From the NCBI RefSeq assembly GCF_002775205.1, contig NC_036445.1, positions 24,470,953 through 24,534,952 on the forward strand: a stretch of 64,000 bases of DNA, in the 5' to 3' direction. This DNA is from Xiphophorus maculatus (lineage: Eukaryota > Chordata > Actinopteri > Cyprinodontiformes > Poeciliidae). Shown one piece after another: positions 1 to 11,770 of the stretch. Within the stretch, counting starts at the first letter, position 1. Each line of letters opens with the position of its first letter. A model generated the notes under the pieces. It was not told where the DNA came from, did not search any database, and saw only the letters and a list, made by a program, of their open reading frames with translations. Both the position numbers and the translations under genes were made by a program.

Positions 1-885
1 TGTTGCATTTCTCTCTGCCAGGCCCGGAGCTCCGTATTTGTGTTTTAATTTGCCCTGCGAGCGGCTCCGTCCCTGGAGGCCAAATGACAACAGAATGATA
101 GTTTTGCTAATAGATTTTGTTATCGGACCCGACTTCTTCTGTTGGTGTTGAATTAGGGGGCTCAATTGCTTCCATGTGTGCCGCAAGCATACAGACGGCT
201 CTGCGTTTGACTGCATGACAAGCTGGACGTGGGGGAGAATATATATATATATATGTTTTTTAAAAAGACAGCCGCAGAATATGACCCTAGCCTGATGCAC
301 CTCATTAGCACAGGTTCAAACGAAACGCACGAAGGCGATGCTGCTGCTTATGAGGCACAAATCATTAACTCCCAGTCAACTCCGGCTCCATCGCTCTTTC
401 ATCTATGACACTGAAACGTCAGCTTCATGCACGAGAGTGACGCAATGCTTTTTCCAGCTAAAACAGTCTTAATATTCCAAAGAGCTGTGAGGACCGCAGC
501 CATTAGCGCGCTCCTGAACACGTCCCAGCCACGCATTTAAGCTCTCTTTGGGCGCTCGCTTGATTGGGGCCTCCATAAAGACGCAAAGCGCGGCTTAAAA
601 GCAAACGTCCAAACTGGGGGACGAATAGCGGAGTTGATTATCCCCGCTGACTCGTTGGCCACCTTCCTCCTCGTCTCCAGCTCCGTTTCCAAAACTTCCT
701 GCCCGCCATTAGTTTTAGAAGGCGTTGAAAGCGCAGCGGCCATCCAGAGCTGCTCAGCTATCATACATGGTTTGTTTATGCAGTCTGGATAGACGCAAAG
801 AGCTGCCATCTGGCTGACATGAAAAGGGAAATAGAAATAAAACGCTTTTATTAAAAAACTCTCAAGAAAGGTTGTGCACTCACGC

Positions 886-886
886 G

Positions 887-955
<69 letters not shown>
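886..955. repeat. Compound (TA)n(TG)n microsatellite
   Basis: About 12 TA units run directly into about 22 TG units. Open frames through this tract in both directions encode only alternating residues and are artefacts. A shorter pure TA run lies at 239-254. Confidence 0.95.
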
Positions 956-956
<1 letters not shown>

Positions 957-3145
957 ATTTGTGGAGGTGTGAGTGTAAGCAGAGAGGGCGTTCCACAGAG
1001 CGCGGTTTCCAGGCTCCTTTACCATCACCATCAAAGCTCAGCCTCAATGTGTTTCTAATAGCAGCCGCTGAATTAAACACTGGCTGCACTGCCTCAGCAG
1101 AGGATAAATCATTTACAGAACAATTAGCTCATTTGTTGCTCTGCTCCGTTCTGCCAATGACTTCCAGACACAGAGAGCTAGCCGAGGGAGGACGTGTCTG
1201 ATGTGTTTGTGAGGTGACTGTGTGGGCAAAAATTTGCAAAAGTCACCCGATTCGACTGAGTCATCCAATAAATGACACGATCCGCTTTGATACACGACTC
1301 GCCGCAGCGAGTCTGTGCTTTTATCCCGCAGTGAAGCAAAACAGGCAAATGGAAATCAGCTGTTTTCTGAATTCACCGCAAAGATTTGGCCTCTTCTTTT
1401 CTTACACCCATAGATAACTGTGCGTACAAAGCGCTTCGGATCAGCAGCTCCGAGCAGCAGGAGAGGAGCACACGCATCACGTTTCATCTGCTGTGCCACT
1501 GACTTTGAACCTCTCTTTTAATTTTGAGAAATTCACTCAAATCATAAATAAATATGGGCTGCACCCTAAAATGCCAATAAAATTGCCCATTTCAAAGGGA
1601 ACAATGGTCTATTTACAGCAACCACACCATAAGTACCAAGATAATTGGATTTTTTCCAGCGTTTTTATGTTGTTTCCAAACATCTGACAGCTCTTTTATG
1701 CCATAAAAAAAGAGCTGTAAAACCCCCGATATTGGGCAAATCGTCTCGACTTGTAATACAGGGATTAAAAGGAAAGAAGTTCTCAATTGCAGTCATTGGC
1801 AGACAAATTACCACTTTTATTTTCTTTTGCCATTAATTTGAGCTGACCCTCTTCCTAGTTCGAGCCAATAGAAATAGGCCACACTTGTGGAAAAAGCTGT
1901 AAAAATATACAGAGTTCTGTGCCCTTAAAACAGAAGTAGACAAATTAGCATGGTTAAAGTTGTTATGTACGGAAAGACCATCTTAACTACAAGCCATCAC
2001 CCCAGGCTCACCTCAACCAGAAGCGAATGGGCCTCCAGAATCTGCTCTGTTAGAGCACGGCTGTGCCGACCGAGATTTCTACATGTTTATGCAGCCTCCA
2101 CGCTCCCCACACATCAATCTGATGAGATCTGAAGGGAGCAAACCAAATTCATGTGGGCCCCACGCACCATCCGTGGAGTCCAAAGGGTCTGCTAAACCTG
2201 ACACTGTGAAGATCTATAAAGATCTTTTACTGCAGTACTATAATCGCACACTGAAAAATTTGCTGCAGCTTTATTACTTGTGAGTTTAGAAAAAAAAAAA
2301 AAAAGTTCTGACCTCCTTCGCCATGCTCATCATTTTGAGATAAACTTTCCTGCTTTGTTCGCCGCTGCTCCTTTAAACCTGTAATAACTATTCTGATGGG
2401 TTAGCAGCTCATTTTCTTGCAATTATTTTCTGGCTAATGACGGACAGCGCACTTCTGTGCTACACTTTTGCGTCTCACCCATTTTGAAAAAAGAGCAATT
2501 GAAAACATTGATCAACTTAAAAAAAAGTAAAGTATAAATAAAAACGATGCCTTAGTGGTACAAAATGATTGATGATGTAAAAACGCACATATGTGGCGTG
2601 AGCTTTTCTTTCCCTTTGTCCAACATATTAAAAAAAACCTTTGCTAGGGCCTCTGGTGACCTCTCTGGTTATTGACAGTAAATCCTTAGTTATTAAGAAG
2701 CTACAGCTTTGTGTTATATGTTGACTGCAGACACCTGAGAGTGAAGGTGGAGTGAGACATCCTTCACAAGATATGTGCATCAGTCATGGTTCAAGAGGCA
2801 GGCCCAGTTCTGCTCATTCACCGCCTCCCCATTTTAGTTAACACAACCATCAAAGGCATTAATGCAGAAACTCTCTCGTCATTTTACTCATCATTCCAGT
2901 TTTTTTTACTCTGTTTTATTGTCTGTTCTGAAAGTCTGATTTAACAACTTAAAATAGTTCCAATATTCCAACATCCAGACTGAACAATTGTACAATTACT
3001 CCATTAAGAAATTAGAAGTGTTGATATTTTACACTTTGGAACAATAATGGTATTTTTACCAACTGGCATTGTAATCAATTGAACTTGATAATTGCATCAT
3101 GATTGAATTGCATATAGTTGGATCCAGATATGGATAATAATTAGC

Positions 3146-3659
3146 TACATTTACTTGAGTACAGGAACGTTTTGGACTATTCAGTTTTACTTTTACTTCA
3201 GCAATACTATTATTAAGAATCACTACTCTTACTGGAGTAAAATTTCTGGATACTTTACCCACTAAGAGTAAGGTCACTGAATAAGAGTTTATGTCAAAGT
3301 GAGACTTCGTCTTTACACACACAAGCTTTGTTCTTCTAATGATGTTTTCCACATACTGTTAATGGAAATCCACCTTGTTCTACCATAATACCTACTATAA
3401 GTACCAGTGTAAAAAGTTTTATATTGAAAAAATGAATGAAATCTATATATAACAATCATTTTAGTCTTTAAGATACCAGAATATGCACATAACTTTATTT
3501 TTTTTGTCTGAGGTCATCATTTTCTAATATTAAATCAGATGTTTTTATCAGTTACTCAGTACTTGTGTAGCCTTTTATTCAGATGCCATTTTAGTTGAGT
3601 AAATACATGCTGAAGCAGTGCTGCTCTTACTTGAGTACAATTTTTCTACCCACCTCTGA
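3146..3659. repeat. Interspersed repeat, 'tacttgagtac' type
   Basis: The tract carries repeated 'acttgagta' and 'acttttact' blocks and ends in ctacccacctctgac. Read on the other strand this resembles the end of a common fish non-autonomous repeat starting cagaggtgggtag. The far end is less clear. I assign it to a dispersed family from memory of such sequences; a repeat-library search would settle it. Confidence 0.45.
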
Positions 3660-6600
3660 CAAGATTGTATTGTAAAGAAGTGGATTTGTCTGACAATGAC
3701 AAATGATACACAACTGAGTTGTATTTAGCAAAACCGCATATGAATTGGAGCAATTTCTAAAGTAAAAAAAAAAACCCAAACAAACAAACAAAAACAAAAA
3801 GATCTAATGGGTTCCCAGTCTTAATGAGTGACCAAATTGTTTCTAGAATCCAAGTCATATTCACCAATCTGCACTCAAAAAGCTTCACAAAAACTGGCGA
3901 ACAGCTTTAAGGTTTAAGTGGCAAAAAGAAAACTGAAATCAAATTTACAACCTTCCCAGTTGACAGACTACACATCACATTGACCTGCATCCATCAAAGT
4001 GTGACATTAGTGTAACTGTGTCCCATATAAATGTCAATGAAAATGTTTGTTTTCCGAGTGCAGCAACACAGATAAATTCAAATTCAGTCAATTTCCTTTC
4101 TCCCTATGATATTGATATAAAAAATAATAATCACTTTATTTATCTTTGCTTTAATTTACAGCTTTCTTCGACCCTTGGATCAAGTCCAGCAGATGAATAA
4201 ATCACATTAGTATTCACCGCACTACATGCCTGAATATGTAACATGTGACGCCGTGTGCGCAGCAGTCATTAGTAACAAGGCTGTTTGTTTTGAAACACTT
4301 ACACCGTAGTCACCCATAATAAGAGGAAATGACTGTACACTTTTCTCACTTTCACCCTCTGCTGCGTTGGAAATGGGAGTAACTGAAGCGGCTGGTTTAA
4401 GCAGACCTGACAGCGGTGATGAACCTCAATAACTATGAAAACATACGAAGAAAGAGCTCTGAACAGAAACTCCCCTCTTACCTCTTCTGGCTCTTTCTCT
4501 GTAATCACCAGCGCCAACTCTGCCCTCCAGCCCACTCCAACACACTCCAGATATTTGGCAAAGAAACGCTCTCAATTAGCGCTAATCACAGTTAATCGTT
4601 TACGTTCCAGGACTAGATGGACTACTCATTTTTTATTATTGTTAAAGTAATCAAATAAATTTGAACTGGAGAGTGTTAATAATATACATAGAGACGAGAT
4701 CTTATGTAAGCCGAAGAGAAACGCGGTTAAACATTTGCAATCCATCATAAGGCTTATTATGAAGTCTCGTTCTGTGTGTATGAATGCAGATTGCTTGTAA
4801 TGATTTTAAAAACAGCAGTGATTCAGCATATAAGCGATTGAAACTAAATCTTAATCTGCATTATTCCAGCTTACAGTGAATAATGACGCGTTCTCTCTGC
4901 AGTAAACATGAGTAACGTACTTTATTATGACTCCATCCCACAGAAACCCTCCCTTTGTTACACTAAGCTTATTACAACGCTAAAGTGAGCCGACGGGTAT
5001 TTATGCATAAACACAGACAGATACGAGACAAACACAACCGTGTGCTCCTCTGAACAATTACTAATCTGGTGTTAAATTCTGTAATAATACACTTAGTTAA
5101 TATCCGTTTTAAGGAGTGTATTATGTTATGCAGGAAACCCAAAACACATTCAGTGCTACTCCACAGGTATTATAAAAAGCAATAATATAAGAATTTAAGA
5201 CTAATTTGTGTATTTTGTATTGGAAGATGAGCCTCTTCAATTGAGTTTGATAGATGGTTATTCTGCAATTACAAAGGTAGATAAGGTATTTTTTGTAAGT
5301 AAATACACTACAGTTATAATGAGGACTGGCTCCCGTACCTCTAGTGGATGAACAACATAACAATAAGTTTGTAGAAAATAAGGGAATAAATCCTCCAAGA
5401 GGGCCTTGATCTTAAGTTGCTTTTAGACCCTTCAAACCACTTAAACTGAAAACATTCATATCCATGAGAGACAACACTAATATGAAGGTTATTTACAAAG
5501 TTTGTAGTTGTTTTTCTCAGCCGTGTCACTTTGCTACTTGTCCTCGCTGGGCCTGTATCTCTTCACCTCATCAGCTACAAATCATCAGTCATCTCAAAGT
5601 TCAGCAGTAAACCTTTTGTTTTGAAGTTATAGTTTGTGCAGTGGCATTAAAATGCTCCATTACTGTAGTTTGCAGACTGATAAACTGATCAGTCGAGTTG
5701 ATGCAGCCAGTAGACTCAGAAAAACTGAAATTTAGAGTACTAACATGGATGTATTTTGACTGAGAGGAAGTAATATTTGCACATATGGATATAAACTGTT
5801 TGACTTGTTTTCCAAATGCTAAAATCTGATTAAAACGGGCTTGAGAACAGCGAGTCTGTTAGCTGCCTTCGTCCGTCTGATCGACTAACTTTTTGGACGT
5901 CTCTAAGTATGGAGTAAGCTTTTGGATTTTGCAACAAGCTGCTGTGTTTACAATGGGACATACAGTCATTATGTTCCTGTGCTTTTCCAGAGCAAGTAGT
6001 TGCTTAGGATTTAGCTAATGGGGCCTATTAGCTGATCAGGCAGAATGTTTCAGACAGCTCCAGTCTACATAACCTCTCTACTAACACAGAGGATGTTTGC
6101 TTGAGTAAACAACGTCAAATTAATGTATGGGAGAGAAGAGTCAATATTTAATAATGCTCAATATAAATATCTGCAGTTTGAGTGAACTTAAATGGTTAAA
6201 GTCCGCTAACGTATAGCTGATCAGCTTTTAGCCTCCCACTGTTTTGAGGTTTTCTAACATACTGTTTTTTTTTTTTTTAGAAATCTCATTTGAATAATGT
6301 AATAGGTCAGGAACTATTACGGTAGCCTGCCTCACCCCGAACCAGTCTCCTTTAAATGAAGTAGTGCTTAACTTGTCGTGGATATGTGGAAGAATCTAAA
6401 CCTTGGATCTGAACCGATGGAGGTGAAGCAACATGTTTACATATAAACCAGTGAGTCACACCACAGTATCTAGTACACTCCTGTTTTAGCCAATTGAGAA
6501 ATGTGGTTTTAAAATAATGGGGTATAAATTCTGTGTTGTGGACAATATTCCCAAAGACCTTCCCGCTGTGATGGGATGGGGTGAGGGGTCTCTTTCAACA

Positions 6601-7272
6601 CCCCTTGCCCAGGGGGCTCTGCCTTTTTTAATCTGGCACTGCTTCCAGAAACTTTATTTTGAAACGCCCAAATGGCCTTAAGGTTACTGTTATATCATTT
6701 CCATAATATCACCAGTCTATATAAAAGATATTTATTACAAGGTGTGTTTTTATAAAAACTTCGTCTCTAACTAATCTCATATCGCCCTTATTTGTTTTTC
6801 TTCAAAACTTTGATAAAATAACCAAGAAATAAAAAGAATAGGCGATGACTTTCATGTGTGTTCACTTCATCATTTGAAAGGGTTTTAGCTCACAAAAGAA
6901 CACTGGGACTTTTTATCCGGCTGTAATGGGAACCAGTGTAATGTGACTGACACCCGATAATGAGGGACTTTATCAAAGTGTCCGCGTTTGAGTGCTCCGA
7001 CATCAGAAAGTTTCTAAACTGTTTTCCGCGCAGCATGCATTTACAGGTCGGCCATGCATCTGCAGCGGCCGGTTGGTGGCTGCGGATAGTATTACACATT
7101 TCTGACTGACAGCCCCGACCTGTGCAGGCCTGATCGATATGCAAAGAAGTAGTTAAGGAGGGAAGGTTCAAACAAAAGGAGATGTGGATGAGAATAAAAG
7201 AGGATGTGGGGGTTAAAACGACGGGACAGACGGAAAACAATTGGTGGTGAAACTAACACTGGTTTCAGGCCA

Positions 7273-7453
7273 GTTATCTCCCAGCTGAGAGCGTCTGGGT
7301 GTAGACACTCAGGACGTCTAGGCTTTCAGGCGCACAAGTTCAGAGGGTGAGGCAGAAGGGGTTGGGGGGGATTTGTGCCGCTGAGACTCTGGTTATCCCT
7401 CAGCTAAAGGGTCTCTGGGTTTAGACACTGAGGAGGGTATTAGCTTTCACACA
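7273..7453. repeat. Short tandem duplication, about 119-bp period
   Basis: Two diverged copies start at 7273 and 7392. They share the order gttatc, cagct, tctgggt, tagacact, agg, tagctttca or near variants. They lie about 0.8 kb past the scleraxis stop codon. No coding potential is seen. Confidence 0.6.
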
Positions 7454-8241
7454 CTGCTGGGGTAACTGGGGAGTCTGCCAGATGTCAGCTCCTTACCAAT
7501 AAATCCTGCTAAATGGGCAGCCGGCTCGGTTATAGAGGAAGGCCTGAGTGGACGTCAACTCTCTATCATTCTCCGCTCTGTTTGTCAAAACCCGAACCGA
7601 GCTCGTAAATATTTGATTTCCCTCAGCTGATGGCAATCCCTCATTCCCAGTAATTCCTCATCAGACCGATGGTTTCTTGTGGGAGAGTGTTCTTGATTAT
7701 GACAATTTCCTGTACTGGATCAGATAAACCAAACCTCACACTTTTTAAAGTTCACCTCTGCTTTGTCTTTGAAAGAATGGCAGTTTTTTCTTTCTTCTTA
7801 TTTTAGATTTTATATCTGTATTAAATTTTGCAGCAGTTTGGATTAAAACCTCGTCAAATCCTGGCTGAAGAATTTACACTCTATTGGACAGATTTCGCGC
7901 ACGCCCGGTAATAAATCTCACTGTATAAACACGTATAAACTTCAAATTCATATTTTTCGTGCTCATATCGACTGGAGTTCTGAAAAGAAAAAAAAAAACG
8001 ACTCAGGTCCCCCGAGCTCTCGCTGAGCTCCTGTGACAGAGAAACACTCATGTATATGGAGTGCAGAGGATTTTTTTTTTTTAGGAACCACCTTGAACTC
8101 TCAAGCCAGCTGCTCCAGTAAAACCCAACCCCCAGCAGGACAATATTGCATGGTCGTTCACCCCAGAAAGTGGACTCTAAAAGAGGTTGCGCTTTTAAAG
8201 CCCCTTAGGGCCGGCTAGGTTTATAGGCACAGTTGCTGATC

Positions 8242-9063
8242 TCAGGTCAGGTATTTAACACAAAACTGACCCGACCCAACAGCCCGTCCCTGCGACCACC
8301 CTGTCGCTATAAATGCGTCTTGATTTGACCTCGTACAGGTGATATCTCTCTGACTTCTTGTTTTTCTGCTCACCATTTTCCGCTGGTTGCTGAGGCAGAA
8401 GGTACAGATGTGCTTGGGCTGAGCCGATTGGTCGGACCCTCGGGTGGGGGAGGCGCTGACGTGGAAGAATGGAGGCGAGGGGGCGTGGCACGGCTGTCCG
8501 TCGTGAAGCCCTTCGCCCAGGAGCAAGACGTTCCCCAGATGGCTTATGTAGCTGCTGGCCAGACGTAGCGTCTCAATCTTTGACAGTTTCCTGCAGTCAG
8601 ATGAAACGTGAGTTGCAAAATTAATATGAAACCTGCAGTAGAACGGGTCAATAAAAAACCTCGCTACTTACCTGTCGGCCGGCTCGGTGGGGATGAGCGT
8701 GCGAAGCGCCGTGAACGCCGTGTTGACAGAATTGGTGCGATCTCTTTCCCGTGCGTTGGCCGCCGTCCTCTGGCGGACTTCGCCGTGAGGAGACGAGCCC
8801 GGGGGTCCGAGCCTGTCCGTCAAGTTTGTGACGCTCACCCCGGCGCCCCCGCACATCTTTCTCTTCCTGTTCACCTTGATGTGGAAGGCGGACTGGGACG
8901 ACGAGGACAGGCGAAAGGACGCGGAGTGGGAGGAGCTGCTGGTGCGGTCCTCAGAGCCTGAGCCCTCGCTGCAGTTCTCGTCGTCGTCTTCGGAGAGGAG
9001 GCCGATGTCTCCGTACAAGAAGCGGCCTGCTGGAGGTGGAGTGCGTAGCATGGCAAAAGTCAT
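8242..9063 (-). CDS. scx: Scleraxis bHLH transcription factor (scxa or scxb)
   Basis: Scleraxis is a nuclear class II bHLH factor that dimerises with E proteins, binds E-boxes and drives tendon, ligament and connective-tissue programmes. Coding exons on the minus strand are 9063-8672 and 8590-8242, giving 246 residues with an 81-bp intron. The donor is GACAG/gtaagt and the acceptor ctgcag/G, with a phase-2 join inside the Arg codon of EPADRK. The start ATG at 9063 gives MTFAMLR, the family's conserved N-terminus, followed by an acidic, Ser-rich region. The basic region and helix 1 (about residues 96-125) contain [16 protein letters not shown]; helix 2 contains [21 protein letters not shown] later block is [11 protein letters not shown]. 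Asn in RDRTNSVN and ISHLGN favour scleraxis over TCF15 (RDRTQSVN, IAHLAN). Mammalian scleraxis is about 200 residues; here the open frame runs some 45 residues past NQRK, and a donor-like site there (8373-8368) leaves the C-terminus uncertain. Paralogue a or b cannot be decided. Confidence 0.93.
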
Positions 9064-9638
9064 CTTTGATGGCTATTTGATCAATCCCGTTCAGGAGCTC
9101 TTCCTAGCAAGGCTTTGCTCTCTTGTTTGATTGGGTAGCAAAAACGTGTTGATGCTCCCAATGTGTGTCGACTGGTGGCGTTCGGCAAAGCAGACTTGGT
9201 TTATAACCTCCTTTACTCAAAGCAAAACATCAGCAGGTTGAGCTTGAGGTCAAGGGCAGTAAAAGTCGGGTCTTCTGATCTATACCCACAGGTGCATTCA
9301 GACTCCAGCTCTGTCTTATTCTCTTCTGATCTACTAAAAGAAAAACATCAGAAAAAAACTCCACATTCCCAAAGTCTGCTTAATCTTCAGTTACTCTGCA
9401 AGAGCTCAAAATAGTATCTCCAAATTAAAACTCTGTCTTTCTTTGTGTGTCTTTACTTCCTACTTTATCACTTGTTTCTACCCGCTTCCCTTCCAAAAGT
9501 CCAACTAGAGTCAACTGGTCTGTGCCGGCAGATTCATGCTCTTTTGCTTCCAGCTGGTCTCCCCCCCTTGTCCTTCTTCCTCTTTGCCTGTTTGCTCCAC
9601 GTGTGCGTGCGGTCTGAGTGTTTCAGCCTGCCTCTGGT

Positions 9639-9644
9639 CTTATA
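9639..9644 (-). promoter_or_regulatory. TATA-like box upstream of scleraxis
   Basis: On the minus strand this reads TATAAG, about 575 bp upstream of the start codon. If used, transcription would start near 9610 with a long 5' UTR. No other clear TATA element was found closer. Distance and single-motif evidence make this tentative. Confidence 0.3.
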
Positions 9645-10440
9645 GTCCGAGGGAGGGCCAAGAGGACTGTCGTGCTCCTCCTCCTCTGAGCGTTCAGAGT
9701 CCCCCGGCTGCCGTCTGAAAGCAGACCACAGAGACCGGAGGCAAGAGGCGAGCCATCAGCAGTAGTTTGTTTTGGCTGCATGCTGATGCTTTCCAGGGGA
9801 AATCCACCCAAAAACAGTGCTTGCATCATCCTCAGGGGCCATAGCAGCTCTCCAGCCAGTCAACATGAGTAAGGTTTACAGATAGGAAGAAGTGACAAAG
9901 CACTATCAGCTGGAAGCTAGAGGGGGCAATGAGATCACCTAACTCTGTACTAAGTTAATTGTTTTCTGCAACATGTTACCAAAATCTTTTCAAGAAATCT
10001 TGAGTACCTTTTTAGTTTGTGTTCAAAAACTTATAGTTTTTGCTCTACGTTTCAACTCTTAAAACAACAGAACAGGCTACAAGGAATGGGATTAAAATGC
10101 TTTGTTTTGCTCTGGCACATTGTTGCCAGTGATAAACTGTCGACTGCGAGAAGTCAAGTGAAACCTTGCTTTTCTAATTGGTGTCTTTTATTCACAATGC
10201 CGTCCCTCTTGTGTTTGTCCTCTGGTCTGGAAATCTGGACGCAGTGCAGCCACAGAGCTGGAAGATGGCCGGCCAGACTGAGCTTATAAATAAAAGCCAC
10301 TAATGGTTTTACTGAGCCATGCCTGAAGTCTTTTCAACTTCACAGTTTTTGACACTAGAGGGCCCGAGGTTTCTAATCGTAAACACATTTAGTGCCTTGC
10401 AAAAGGATTCATGTGGGGAAATTGAACTTACAGCAACATA

Positions 10441-10832
10441 CAGTACAGACCAAAAGTTTGGACACACCTTCTAATTCATTGGGTTTTCTTTATTTTCATG
10501 ACTATTTATGAGGCAAGAAATCCCACTTATTAACCTGACAGGGCAGGTTGACCTATGAAGTGAAAACCATTTCAGGTGACGACCTCTTGAAGCTCATCCA
10601 GAAAATGCAGAGTGTGTGCAAAGCAGTAATCACAGCAAAAGGTTGCTACTTTGAAGAAACTAGAATATAAGGGGTATTTTCAGTTGTTTTACACTTTTTT
10701 GTTTAGTGCATATTTCCACATGTGTTATTCATAGTTTTGATGCCTTCAGTGTGAATCTACAATGTTAATAGTCATGAAAATAAAAGAAACTCATTGAATT
10801 AAAAAGTGTGTCCAAACTTTTGGTCTGTACTG
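10441..10832. mobile_element. Non-autonomous Tc1/mariner element (392 bp, TA target site)
   Basis: The ends are an inverted repeat: cagtacagaccaaaagtttg at the left and its complement caaacttttggtctgtactg at the right. The repeat extends inward through a 'tttattttcatgactatt' segment for roughly 65-70 bp with mismatches. TA flanks both ends (10439-10440 and 10833-10834), the Tc1/mariner target duplication. There is no transposase reading frame, so it is a deletion derivative. It sits inside the older Tc1 relic: removing it restores the terminal-region order of that family. Confidence 0.88.
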
Positions 10833-11565
10833 TACATCTGTGGATTTTATTGAGATTGTGATACATCTACACAGAGAAGAACATAACTGTGGAAAGAAAA
10901 TGATAAAGTTTTAAAATTGATTGATTTTTTTCAGTTCCCTTTACAATATTAACCCTGAGACTGTAGTTTAATCTGATTATATATATAAATGTTCTGTGAA
11001 GGCCAGACAAATAAAGGTTTGGAGCAGTTCAAAGCAGGGTTAGTATATGGAACAATGTTCTTATCTTAAAATTTACAGGCCAGACAAGGATAGCGTTAGT
11101 CCCAAGAGTACCATACAAGCACTGGAGGAGCTGCAGAAACCCTCAGCTCAGGTGGAATCATCTGTAGGCAGTACAAATTTTGAGTTCAGCGCTCTATAGA
11201 GAGGAGCCTTATTGGTAGAGAAGCAGGAAGTATGACATTCTCCAAAGAAAAGAATAACAAGTACTATTTAAGATGTTCTGATCATATGAGATCAATGTTT
11301 AACTTTTTGGCCATGCAAAACATTATGTGTAGAGGAAAACTAACACTTCTCATTTCCCTGAGCACACCATCCTAATGGTGAGGCATGGTGATGGCATCAT
11401 TATGCTGTGGAAATGTGTTTTTGACAGTAGAGATGGGAAGCTGGTCAGCATTGATGAGGAAATGCATGGAGCAAAATACAGGTAAATCCTAGAAGAGCAC
11501 CTGTTAAAGGTACTCTTTGGTTTCTGACATGGTATAAGTTAGTTTTATTTTATGTCTTTGTCAGG

Positions 11566-11725
11566 GCTGCACAGTGGCGCAGTTGCAGTTGCCTTTGTCA
11601 TGTCTGTCTCTGTGTTGCCCTGCGACAGACTGGCGACCTGTCCAGGGTGCACCCCGCCTCTCGCCCGAAATGTTTGCTGGACACAGGCATCAGCACCCCT
11701 CCTGACCCCACTACTCCTTTTTGTT
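11566..11725 (+). repeat. SINE-like dispersed repeat, internally deleted copy
   Basis: It begins ggctgcacagtggcgcagtt and continues with tctgtgttgccctgcgacag and actggcgacctgtccagggt, the same words as the fuller copy at 36830-37186. The middle, including the pol III B-box-like part, is missing. It interrupts the Tc1 relic. Confidence 0.65.
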
Positions 11726-11738
11726 CAGTATTTTAGTC

Positions 11739-11770
11739 AGTGTCTGCTGATTTGTAAATCAGCAGACACT
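11739..11770. repeat. Perfect 15-bp inverted repeat, 2-nt spacer
   Basis: AGTGTCTGCTGATTT is followed by gt and its exact complement. It sits just past the SINE-like copy. It could be a recent palindromic duplication at a break or an insertion junction; no function is indicated. Confidence 0.85.

Larger units (their letters stand above)
1..7260. other. Noncoding flank downstream of scleraxis
   Basis: No convincing exon, RNA gene or open reading frame is visible here. The short open frames either run through microsatellites or lack recognisable domains. Contents I can name are TA and TA/TG microsatellites (239-254 and 886-955) and one interspersed repeat (about 3146-3659). The stretch lies 3' of the minus-strand scleraxis gene, so part of it could hold its 3' UTR; reverse-strand AATAAA signals occur at 6653-6658 and 6731-6736 but neither is proven. 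Distal regulatory DNA is possible but cannot be read from a single sequence. Confidence 0.6.

Noticed and set aside
537..1201. Open frames on both strands through the TA/TG microsatellite
   Set aside because: Low-complexity translation, no domain, no splice context.
8242..9063. TCF15 (paraxis) as the identity of the bHLH gene
   Set aside because: [13 protein letters not shown] and the MTFAMLR start match scleraxis better than TCF15 forms, although NVLLLGEG is TCF15-like.
8608..9130. Plus-strand open frames opposite scleraxis exon 1
   Set aside because: Antisense shadows of the GC-rich bHLH exon.
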